From Flavobacteriales bacterium (lineage in GTDB: Bacteria; Bacteroidota; Bacteroidia; NORP154), in the NCBI GenBank assembly GCA_012966015.1, contig DTRI01000131.1:1-35375 (forward strand): a DNA stretch of 35,375 nt, in the 5' to 3' direction. Both the position numbers and the translations under genes were made by a program. Within the stretch, counting starts at the first letter, position 1. Each line of letters starts with the position of its first letter. The notes below the pieces were generated by a model that searched no databases, was not told where the DNA came from, and saw only the letters and a list, made by a program, of their open reading frames with translations. Positions 26,945 through 35,375 of this stretch are shown here, piece by piece.

Positions 26945-29900
26945 CTAATAGATTACCTTTTCTGTGAGGCTGTTGTTTTTTGACGCTACCTTAATGAAAT
27001 AGATTCCTGTTTTTTCATTGGTAAGATTGACCCGGATGCGTTCATCTCTCACTTTCACCTCGTTGCGATTTATAACTTCTTGTCCTATTATATTAAATAC
27101 CGAAATTTTAATGGAAGTTACTTCTTTAAATCCGAAATCTATATAAATAATTCCATCTGATTGAACAATGTGAATAAGGTCTTCAAATGATTTAACCTCC
27201 TCAATTGCAATTGGAGGTGAATCCATTACGACAATAATTTGGTTAGCTGTAGCTGAGCAACCATTGCTGTCGAAAGCACTGAGTACAACTGTATAAGTTC
27301 CCACCGACAGGTACGCATGCCAAACGTCATTGGCAAATGCAGAGTCTCCATCACCAAAATCCCAGGTGTATGAAATTGCATTGGCAGAGCTATTATAAAA
27401 CTGAACGGTTGCTCCCGATGTTAGATAAGTTGTATCCATATCAACGGTAAATCCTGCACTAACTTGTATTGGATCTATTAATGTTGAATTTGCACTTTGC
27501 ATACAATTATTGGCATCTGTAATAGCGACGTCATAATTCCCATCGCCTACATTACTCAGATCTTCAGTAGTGGCTCCGTTTGACCATGCGTAAGTATAAG
27601 GTTGAGTTCCTCCAGTAACCATTAAATCAATGGAACCATCGCTGCCTCCGAAACATGAAGGATCCTGTATCTGAATTATGCTAGAGGCCAGTACCGTTGG
27701 CTCTGAAATGGTCACTGTATCCATTACAGTGGAGCAATACCCACTTGAGTTTGTGACTATTACCGTATAAGTATCCGGGCTGAGTCCTGCAGCTGTGTCA
27801 GCAGAATTTACATTCAACATGTTTCTAACTGTATCTCCATTAGAATTGAGCCATAGATAACTCCATGGTCCAGTTCCCTGGGCGGTAGCTACAACCATTC
27901 CATCACTCGCTCCATTACAAGTTATGTCAGTTGTCTGCTTGCCAAGCTCCTTGCCCACATGCAAGATGAAGCGAGGAGACAAAGCTGTGTCAGGTGTCAT
28001 AGTAAATGTGTAAGAAGGTGTTGTTCTTAGATCTGTAAATATGTTCGTTAACGTATCTTCCAGAACAACACATACGCTATTAGGTATAGTGGACAACCCA
28101 TCGATGGATATCGTATAGCTGGCAGGTGCACCTGGCCATGTCCAATCAATTTTAACTGGAATGTCAAATTCTTGGGTAAATTCCGGTAAAAAGTTCTGAT
28201 TAACATCGATTAAATCTGAAGTTAAGCTTGAAAAGCTATGCGCTAGATAGTTGAAGCTATACATATTCAATGCTTCAATCTGAGCATCGTAGCTTTCATT
28301 GGCACCCGGGTAGAAGTAGAATTCTGTGAAATCGGAAACTCCATTACCGTCAAGCGTTAATTTGAAACCTGGGGGATTTTGACCGACTTTATAAAAAGTA
28401 CTTCCACCATCAATTTTATCAGCTTCTTCTACCACTACAGCACCTGCTGCCCCATCAGCGTGTACAAACATTCCCTGCATAGATGGTATAATATCATTGT
28501 CTGCAAGTAAAGCCCTGTTTAAATTTATAAACCCACCAACTCCTCCAAGATCCGGATCATAGAGGTATGCGATTCCTGTAACGCCACCAGTGGAGGCCGC
28601 CTCATCCCAGGAAATAGCTGACGGGAATGGATTACCTATCAAACTCCAGCCGTCATCCGGATCACCAGCGCTGGGTGTTTGCGTGCAAGTAATAGATTGA
28701 GTTCCTTTGATCAAAGATCCCGTTAGCGATGTAGTAATTGACGTAGAAGCACAGGGTGGAAGACAGGTGCCAACATACATAAAATATCCTCTAATTCCTG
28801 TTCCGGAAGGAAGGACATCTGACAAATTCACTCCCACAGGCCCTGGGTCATCGTTGGCTGAATACCCATTGGAATTCGCACCACCTACCGTTTCATCATA
28901 AGTATACACGGTGGTATAATGGGGTGAGGTATGTACACCCCCTCCAACGCATGCCATTTGAATTTGTGAATTCCAGGAACCCACTGTTGGCGTTGATCCA
29001 CCAACCGGGCTTGCCAAAATTCTCCACTCAACCGTTGAAGAAATAAGTCTTTCAATGGTGAAATTACCTGAGATATCCCCTGTTCCTTTAACCTCACCAA
29101 TTCCCGCCGTTCCACTGGCAGTTGAAAGCAGGGTCAAGGTCTGAGCGCCTAACGTAAGTGTCCCGCCTTTCAGCGTAAGCGTACCGGTAGGTGATATATC
29201 AATTCCCTTGGTTAGGCTAACACCACCCGAGCTGTTGTTAATTGTTAGGTTGTTGAATGTATTAAGACCACTTCCACCAATGGTTTGCGCTGTGCTACCA
29301 GTCATTGCCAGCGTATCCGTTCCTTGGGTAAAGGTCCCGGAGTTGTTGAAGTCGCCTCCGCAATTTAGTGTGAACCCTCCGGTATTCAACGTTCCTGTAG
29401 TAATGGTCACATTACCCATTGTCGTTACTTTAGCGCCCATCGTAACTCCTGATCCGGAATTGTTGATTGTTACATGGTTAAATGTAAAGTCAGGGCCGGC
29501 ATTTAGCGTTTGTGCGCCAGTGCCATTTAAATTAAGCGTGTTTCCCGCTCCGCTTTCATATCTCCCAACCGTATTTAGTACCATGTTTCCACCTAAATTC
29601 AAGGTGCTCGCTCCCCCGTCATTCATAAATATGGCGGCGGCAAAGTTATTTGTACCATGGTTCATATCAATATTCCCGGCAACGCTTAATACGCCTGTGC
29701 CATTAACGGTTATTTGCGCTTTTCCCGTGCCGTCACCCGAACCATTCAGTTCAATATCATTGGCAACACTGAGTGCGCTGGCTGTATTGACCTCAACCTT
29801 AACATCACCAAAGCCATCACCACCATTCAGAGAAACTGAGCTGCATGAGTCTGAAATGGTACGTACTGTAACTGTGTGTGATGCCGCAATTATTACGCTA

Positions 29901-32900
29901 TCTCCGCTTCCGGGAGCTGTGCCACCAACCCAGGTGACTCCCAAATCCCAGAATCCCGAAATTGCACTGGTATAGGTACCTCCCAATACAATTGGTAAAC
30001 TGGAGGTGTCATTCGGACATAAACCAGAGGTTACAACAACCCTTATAGTGTCAGAGCCCGGAGCACCTCCCCAGGTAATGGATATTGTTGTATCACAGCA
30101 GGCACCCGTTATGGTACCTAAATTCGGGACTGGGTCTAGTATCCAATTATATAAATATCCAGCATTGTTTAAGACCGTATATGTTTTCGTATTACCAATG
30201 ATAGGATTCGCTTCCCCTATAATTGCAGAGGTAGGAAACGCGTTTACGACTACATTTAATGTTGTTGTATCGCCGGTGGACCCGCATTGTGTTGTTTCTA
30301 CAACTTTGACTCTGCCATTAGCTGTTCCAGGAGTGTCCCAGTCCACTGTAAGGGTACGGGTTCCCTGCCCGTTAAAAATAGTTCCGCCCGTTACCACCCA
30401 AACGTAAGTTGAATTGAGTGTCGGGCAGGTGTACACATCCTGGTCTCCAGTACATACAGTAGCTGGCCCAGTAATTACAGAAACAGGCGTAGCACATACA
30501 TTTCCGAATCCAAATTGGCCCAGTCCACTCATGACTGTTCTCTTTGCAGTAGGGGCAACGGCAGCTGCGTGCGTTCCATCAAATGTCCAGGGGCTAACAG
30601 CATTTGCTCTCTTCATTAAATGAGTGGAATCTACATGCACCGTATGTTCCACAAATCCGGTGCCGTTCAAATCCAGGTTATAGGTCGTGGCAACAAGTCC
30701 ATTGCCTGCAGCTAAATCCCAAAAGCCATCATTAAATGCATCAAAAACGCTGTCGAGTGCCGCGTCCTCAATTGGAAGTCCCGTATTTCCGGGATCCGTT
30801 CCGAAAAATTCTGCAGTAACTGTACCTCCGGTCAGGGCCCCAAAATTGATCGTTGCCGTATTTAAGTTGGTGGCGGTGCCAACAGGAAATATAAAATTGA
30901 TTCCCGTTGAGGTTGCTAGAATTCTCCTCTCAAAATTTCCTATCACCGTGCCAGAAGTATATGACAGCGTTCCTTCAGTTGGTGTATTTGTTCCGAGTTG
31001 TAATGCATTTACCCCCGTACTGATGTTTGCAGATGTCATGGTCAGCGTGTTATTAACTCTTACATCGTTATTCAAGGTTATTAATCCACTGCCAGTCGTG
31101 GTAAAGTTATTAAATGTCTCACCTGAGCTATTTGTTATTGCTTTGGCGCCTGCTCCGGTAAAATCAACTGTTCCAATATTTGGCGTAAATGAACCACTGT
31201 TTATCCAGTTTCCCGCGAGATCTATATTGAAACCGGTACCGGCATCCAATATTGAATTGGCACTAATGGTCAGATCGCCGAGAATTGCAATACTGGCACC
31301 CAGGGTTTTTGTAGAAGAGGAACTCGCTTCCATTTTAAGATGACCATATGTCATTGTACCAGCTACAGTTTGAGCTGAATTTAAATTGTATTCAACGGTA
31401 CTGGTTGCGCCAAGAATATCTGTAAAACCAGCTGGATAAGTAGCAGTACTGACCCTAAAAGTGGCTCCGTTGTCCACTTGTAAATTATCGCTGCTAGACT
31501 CATTCATAGCAAAGGTGCCATTGTCAAATATTCCGGATTGCACAATGATATTGCCTGTTACATTGGCATCAGTAACTGCTCCACCTAGCGTAACACCCGA
31601 TCCGGAATTGGCAAAAGTTACATGATTTAGAACAATTGACGATCCTATATCCAGGGTTTGCGCAACGCTGCCATTCATAACCAGCGTATTGTTAGTAGAG
31701 CTCGAAAAAGTTCCCAGTGTATTGAGGTTAAGGTCGCCCCCTAAATTTAAAGTGCTCTCGCCCCCGTCATTCATGCTAATGCTGGCGCCGACTGCATTAG
31801 ACGACTCTTTGAAATTCAGATCACTTCCTATAGTCAGCGTTCCCGTTCCATTAACAGTGATATTCGCACTGGCGGCTCCGCCAGCTCCCACCAGGGTAAC
31901 CTTGCCCCCAACGGTAAGTGTGCTCGCTGTATTAATTATTACACGTGCATTTCCACCTCCCGCTGTTAAGGACAGTGTTGAACAAACATCTGTTCCAGAA
32001 GTGACTGTTACAGTGTGTGAGCTTAAAATGGACACGCTGTCAGTACTTGTAGGTGGTGTTGATGGCGGTCCAACCCATGTATTCACATTATTCCAATCCC
32101 CCGAAGTTGCACTCACATAAGTTGAATTGAGATCAATACGCAACTTAGCTGTCTCAGAAGCGCACACTCCAGCGATAACAGTTACCTGAACCGTATCGAA
32201 ACCAGGAACAGCCAACCAATTTATTGATACCGTAGAGTCGCAACAAAATCCTCCAACAGTTCCCAGGCCTTCGGTTAAGCTAAAAGTATATTGGTAGCCT
32301 GTATTATTGGGTACTGTATAAATTTCTGTTGTACTTATAAATGGTGCGACATCACCCGTGATTGACGAAAATGGGAAGGTGTGTACATCTACATTAAGCG
32401 TAACCTGAGGACCAGTTATGCCACAGTAATTTGTTTCAGTAACTTTTACATTTCTACTAGGACCCCCTAAACCGCCTGGGGCCGCATCCCAATCAACAAC
32501 CAGGGTGTTTGTGCCTTGGCCGCTATTAATTGTTCCTCCATTTACTACCCAAACGATGGTAGATGTAGTGGCAGTAATTGTATAGGTTTCCTGTGAGCCA
32601 GCACAAACAGAATCCTCGCCAGCTATAACGGGATTTGGCGTAGGGCATAAATTACCCAAGCCAAATTGGGATAAGCCGCTCATGCCGGTTCTTTTAACCA
32701 AAGGGGGAGTTCCTGTTGCATGCGTCCCATCAAAAGTCCATGGGCTCACTGCGCTTGTTCGTTTCATGAGATGAGTAGAATCCTGGTGAATTGTATGCTC
32801 AACAAAACCTGTTGCTGTCAAATCCAAACTGTATCCACTTGCTACCAGCCCGTCGCCTGCAGCCAGCTCCCAAAATCCCTCGTCGAATGCGTCATAAACA

Positions 32901-34678
32901 GTGTCTCCAGCGGAATCTTCTAGCGGTAACCCGTTATTTCCCGGGTCCGTTCCCGTAAAATCAGCGGTTATGGAACCTCCTGTCAAAGCATCGAAATTAA
33001 TTGTGGCGGTGTTCAAATTGCTGGCTGTACCCACGGGAAATACAAAGTTAAATCCGGTTGAGAATATTCTTCTGTTGAATTGGCCGATGATTGTGCCCGA
33101 TATATAGGTTAAAGTTCCTTCAGTAGGCGTACTCGTTCCAAGTTGAAGTGAATTGGAACCAGTACTTATATTTGCCGACACCATGTTCAAGATATTTTCA
33201 ACGCGAACGCTGTTGTTCAATGTGATAAGTCCGCTTCCGGTAGTGGTCATATTATTAAATGTCTCGCCTCCTGCTTTAGTAATAGACTTGGTGGCGGCTC
33301 CGGTAAAGTCTACAGTGCCACTGTTATGAACAAATGCTCCCGTATTGAGCCAGTTACCTAGCACATTGATGGTCTCACTGGCAGGTCCGGCCAACGTACC
33401 TGAAATAGTGATATTGTTGAAGGAGCTTGTCGCTGAACCTGAAATGACACTGGTGCCATTGAAGTCCACAGTTCCTCCATTGTCAGCAAATGTGCCACTG
33501 TTAATCCAGTTTCCAGCAACGTTCATTGTTGAGCTACTGCCTGTCAAAGTGGAGGAACCCACTATAGAAATATTGTTAAATGAGGTAGTCGCAGATCCTC
33601 CTATTGTGGTTGCACCATCAAAAAATACGGTAGCTGCGCGAGCGTTGAACGTTTGGTTGTTGGTCCAATTTCCGGCAAGGTTGATGTTAAAGTCATTGGC
33701 TACATCAGCATCCAGGGTAGTTAAAGTAGAAATGGTGAGAATACCATTCACGTCGATGTTCTCTGCCAACGTTTTTGTAGAGCCTCCGGAAACAGTTAGA
33801 TTTGATAGTGGCTGAGTGGTAAGATTGCTGTTGGAGGGCTGGCTAACAGTCTGGTTTCCTCCACTGTATTCAACAGTAGATCCGGCCGTTAATGAGTCTT
33901 CAAACCCGGAGGGCCAAGCTGAGGTTCCAGATAAGAGAAACGTACCCGCAGCCGCAATGTACAGGCTGTCTGGGTCAGTTGTTGCCATGGCAAATCCGCC
34001 ATTATCAAAGTTTCCAGATTGAACGGAAATATTTCCGGTTACATTCGCCTCAGTAATTGCATTTGCTAAGGTTACACCTGAACCACTGTTGTTTAGCGTA
34101 ATATGCTCGTATTCCATAAGTGTACCTATATTCAAGGTTTGGGCACCGGAGCCATTGAAATTAATAATGCTTGCTGTACCAGTATTGGTCAGTTTCCCTG
34201 CAGGGTTTTGTATAATGGAACCTCCAATATTTAGTGTACTTGCCCCGCTGAACATCTGGACAATGGCTGTATTCCCATCGGTAGCATTTAGCGTGATGTT
34301 CCCGGTAATGTTAGCCGTGGCAGTTCCATTAAAGAATAAAAATGTATTGGACAAACCCACGCCATCACCTGTTAAACTTACATCGCCGTTTACCGTTAAG
34401 ACCACTGCAGTCGAAATGTCAATTCGGGTATTAGAACCACCACTAGGCGCATCAAGTGTTAAGGAAGCACAAGTTTTATTTGCATCCACGGTAAGCGTTA
34501 TGCCATCGGCAACAATAATGTGATCCCCTGCCGCTGGTTGACAGGTACAATCCCAGGTGGCATCATCTGTCCAGTCGCCGGAATTTTCGGCAGTTATGGT
34601 TGCGGCATTTGCGTTATTAACTAGCGTAAAAAACGCAATTCCTGCGAGTAGCGATTTAAATAGGCAGTTGTTTTTCAT
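26945..34678 (-). CDS. giant multidomain T9SS-secreted surface protein (SprB repeats, PKD domain, T9SS type A sorting domain)
   Basis: Signal peptide MKNNCLFKSLLAGIAFFTLVNNANA; Gly/Asn/Thr-rich beta repeats; DITCNGASDG.. and DPSCFGGSDGSIDLMVTGGTQPYTYAWSNGATTEDLSNV SprB repeats; ISYTWDFGDGDSAF PKD; C-terminal IKISVFNIIGQEVIN...GIYFIKVASKNNSLTEKVIY. Confidence 0.92.
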   Translation of the reverse strand: MKNNCLFKSLLAGIAFFTLVNNANAATITAENSGDWTDDATWDCTCQPAAGDHIIVADGITLTVDANKTCASLTLDAPSGGSNTRIDISTAVVLTVNGDVSLTGDGVGLSNTFLFFNGTATANITGNITLNATDGNTAIVQMFSGASTLNIGGSIIQNPAGKLTNTGTASIINFNGSGAQTLNIGTLMEYEHITLNNSGSGVTLANAITEANVTGNISVQSGNFDNGGFAMATTDPDSLYIAAAGTFLLSGTSAWPSGFEDSLTAGSTVEYSGGNQTVSQPSNSNLTTQPLSNLTVSGGSTKTLAENIDVNGILTISTLTTLDADVANDFNINLAGNWTNNQTFNARAATVFFDGATTIGGSATTSFNNISIVGSSTLTGSSSTMNVAGNWINSGTFADNGGTVDFNGTSVISGSATSSFNNITISGTLAGPASETINVLGNWLNTGAFVHNSGTVDFTGAATKSITKAGGETFNNMTTTGSGLITLNNSVRVENILNMVSANISTGSNSLQLGTSTPTEGTLTYISGTIIGQFNRRIFSTGFNFVFPVGTASNLNTATINFDALTGGSITADFTGTDPGNNGLPLEDSAGDTVYDAFDEGFWELAAGDGLVASGYSLDLTATGFVEHTIHQDSTHLMKRTSAVSPWTFDGTHATGTPPLVKRTGMSGLSQFGLGNLCPTPNPVIAGEDSVCAGSQETYTITATTSTIVWVVNGGTINSGQGTNTLVVDWDAAPGGLGGPSRNVKVTETNYCGITGPQVTLNVDVHTFPFSSITGDVAPFISTTEIYTVPNNTGYQYTFSLTEGLGTVGGFCCDSTVSINWLAVPGFDTVQVTVIAGVCASETAKLRIDLNSTYVSATSGDWNNVNTWVGPPSTPPTSTDSVSILSSHTVTVTSGTDVCSTLSLTAGGGNARVIINTASTLTVGGKVTLVGAGGAASANITVNGTGTLTIGSDLNFKESSNAVGASISMNDGGESTLNLGGDLNLNTLGTFSSSTNNTLVMNGSVAQTLDIGSSIVLNHVTFANSGSGVTLGGAVTDANVTGNIIVQSGIFDNGTFAMNESSSDNLQVDNGATFRVSTATYPAGFTDILGATSTVEYNLNSAQTVAGTMTYGHLKMEASSSSTKTLGASIAILGDLTISANSILDAGTGFNIDLAGNWINSGSFTPNIGTVDFTGAGAKAITNSSGETFNNFTTTGSGLITLNNDVRVNNTLTMTSANISTGVNALQLGTNTPTEGTLSYTSGTVIGNFERRILATSTGINFIFPVGTATNLNTATINFGALTGGTVTAEFFGTDPGNTGLPIEDAALDSVFDAFNDGFWDLAAGNGLVATTYNLDLNGTGFVEHTVHVDSTHLMKRANAVSPWTFDGTHAAAVAPTAKRTVMSGLGQFGFGNVCATPVSVITGPATVCTGDQDVYTCPTLNSTYVWVVTGGTIFNGQGTRTLTVDWDTPGTANGRVKVVETTQCGSTGDTTTLNVVVNAFPTSAIIGEANPIIGNTKTYTVLNNAGYLYNWILDPVPNLGTITGACCDTTISITWGGAPGSDTIRVVVTSGLCPNDTSSLPIVLGGTYTSAISGFWDLGVTWVGGTAPGSGDSVIIAASHTVTVRTISDSCSSVSLNGGDGFGDVKVEVNTASALSVANDIELNGSGDGTGKAQITVNGTGVLSVAGNIDMNHGTNNFAAAIFMNDGGASTLNLGGNMVLNTVGRYESGAGNTLNLNGTGAQTLNAGPDFTFNHVTINNSGSGVTMGAKVTTMGNVTITTGTLNTGGFTLNCGGDFNNSGTFTQGTDTLAMTGSTAQTIGGSGLNTFNNLTINNSSGGVSLTKGIDISPTGTLTLKGGTLTLGAQTLTLLSTASGTAGIGEVKGTGDISGNFTIERLISSTVEWRILASPVGGSTPTVGSWNSQIQMACVGGGVHTSPHYTTVYTYDETVGGANSNGYSANDDPGPVGVNLSDVLPSGTGIRGYFMYVGTCLPPCASTSITTSLTGSLIKGTQSITCTQTPSAGDPDDGWSLIGNPFPSAISWDEAASTGGVTGIAYLYDPDLGGVGGFINLNRALLADNDIIPSMQGMFVHADGAAGAVVVEEADKIDGGSTFYKVGQNPPGFKLTLDGNGVSDFTEFYFYPGANESYDAQIEALNMYSFNYLAHSFSSLTSDLIDVNQNFLPEFTQEFDIPVKIDWTWPGAPASYTISIDGLSTIPNSVCVVLEDTLTNIFTDLRTTPSYTFTMTPDTALSPRFILHVGKELGKQTTDITCNGASDGMVVATAQGTGPWSYLWLNSNGDTVRNMLNVNSADTAAGLSPDTYTVIVTNSSGYCSTVMDTVTISEPTVLASSIIQIQDPSCFGGSDGSIDLMVTGGTQPYTYAWSNGATTEDLSNVGDGNYDVAITDANNCMQSANSTLIDPIQVSAGFTVDMDTTYLTSGATVQFYNSSANAISYTWDFGDGDSAFANDVWHAYLSVGTYTVVLSAFDSNGCSATANQIIVVMDSPPIAIEEVKSFEDLIHIVQSDGIIYIDFGFKEVTSIKISVFNIIGQEVINRNEVKVRDERIRVNLTNEKTGIYFIKVASKNNSLTEKVIY
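29450..33330 (-). repeat. ~2.15-kb in-frame tandem repeat (about 1.8 copies) within the giant surface protein gene
   Basis: Matched landmarks are offset 2145-2151 nt: ccttcagt(t/a)gg 33117 vs 30972; ccgaa(g/a)ttgcact 32101 vs 29956; tccggaatt 31601 vs 29453; gc(g/a)tcaaaaac-like 32889 vs 30738. Confidence 0.85.
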
Positions 34679-35114
34679 AGTCTTCAATGTATTAAATAGA
34701 GGATTTAAATAATCCTTCAATCAGAGTCAATAATAATTTTTGTTGCTTGATAAGGTGTGCTTAATTTCCATATTTATAATTGATAGTGTCTTAACTGCAG
34801 TGAAAAGTTACATTTATCCGGCAAAAAATCAAAATAACAATTCGTCGGTCCGTTCGTTTTTCAAAGACGCCAAATATCGGAGAAAGTTGCTTGAAAATCA
34901 AGTCTCTGTTGCGATAAGTAGGAATTAAAGCACTATTGTCGACCAATCACACTAAATTAAGCAATCTTTTCTGATAAAATACCCAAGAAAACTGGACTTT
35001 TGGATTAATATCCGAACCTGCCAAAATTATATTTGAGCCTGAACTTGTAGAATAACGATGAAGCTAGATTGAAAATCCTGGCTGCTAGAGAGAGAAAACT
35101 GTAGACATTACATT

Positions 35115-35153
35115 AGTTGCTTTAACCGCAATTGACTTGCGGTTAAAGCAACT
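35115..35153. terminator. 17-bp perfect stem, 5-nt loop hairpin; candidate terminator / 3' mRNA stabiliser
   Basis: AGTTGCTTTAACCGCAA-TTGAC-TTGCGGTTAAAGCAACT, 6 bp past the stop (35160) of the upstream minus-strand gene; no strong T tract on the minus side. Confidence 0.6.
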
Positions 35154-35159
35154 TAGGGC

Positions 35160-35375
35160 TTAGTACATAATCTTTTGCGTAAAACTGGATTCGTTAGTAC
35201 TAATTCTAATGAAATAAATTCCATCGGCGTTATCTTCAAGTTTTATTGGAATTCGGTTGCTGGAAACCCGATACTCCTGATCAGTGATAACCTTCTGGCC
35301 AAGAGAGTTCAGCACTGAGATTTTAACCAGCGTCAGCTGACTGAAAGTGAAATCCACGAAAGTGCTTTTATCGTA
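35160..35375 (-). CDS. C-terminal fragment of a second T9SS type A sorting-domain protein (runs off window)
   Basis: YDKSTFVDFTFSQLTLVKISVLNSLGQKVITDQEYRVSSNRIPIKLEDNADGIYFIRISTNESSFTQKIMY, open to window edge. Confidence 0.88.
   Translation of the reverse strand, partial: YDKSTFVDFTFSQLTLVKISVLNSLGQKVITDQEYRVSSNRIPIKLEDNADGIYFIRISTNESSFTQKIMY

Noticed and set aside
29208-34523. Long plus-strand ORFs (e.g. 29208-29975, 30687-31343, 31689-32120, 33345-33815, 34089-34523)
   Set aside because: Antisense shadows of the giant repeat-rich gene; Val/Pro/Leu-rich translations with no recognisable domain, arising from biased codon composition.
35022-35035. CAAAATTATATTTG as a bidirectional -7 element for the giant gene
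   Set aside because: Matches TAnnTTTG on both strands but lacks a -33 on the minus side and sits ~340 nt from the start; AT-rich chance match is likely.
1-35375. CRISPR arrays, tRNA/rRNA genes, IS elements or prophage
   Set aside because: No direct-repeat/spacer pattern, tRNA-like fold, transposase or phage structural genes seen; tandem repeats are all coding.

Overview
The window looks like chromosomal DNA from a Bacteroidota bacterium, probably Cytophagales: TAnnTTTG-type promoters, T9SS C-terminal domains, SprB repeats, and DUF3276, DUF5683 and DUF1573 proteins. Most of it is housekeeping: lepB, dapB, parB/parA, an MBL-fold hydrolase, DoxX-like, a DUF3276 (PUR-alpha-like) protein, an ABC exporter, nusB, DUF1573, yajC, coaE, nnrE/nnrD, a class IV aminotransferase, purA, STAS, Fur family, relA/spoT, fahA and glyA. 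The most unusual part is the right third, read on the minus strand. A 2.6k-residue T9SS-secreted surface protein has an internal ~2.15 kb tandem duplication, two SprB repeats, a PKD domain and a T9SS tail. It is followed within 35 bp by a 76-aa protein with a collagen-like/Pro-rich mini-passenger and a PIDGG-TM-basic C-terminal sorting signal. Next come an exosortase-family transpeptidase (DSCAGLP / NVVRI / HH) and a small polytopic membrane protein. This apparent operon puts two protein-sorting systems side by side, and the exosortase substrate would be only about 21-25 residues. Other points of interest: parA and parB are split by a secreted seven-bladed propeller and a phage-type orphan DNA methyltransferase; the DUF3276 protein has a long acidic nonamer-encoded tail; two GTG-start genes may be leaderless; and there is a strong 17-bp hairpin upstream of the surface-protein operon.
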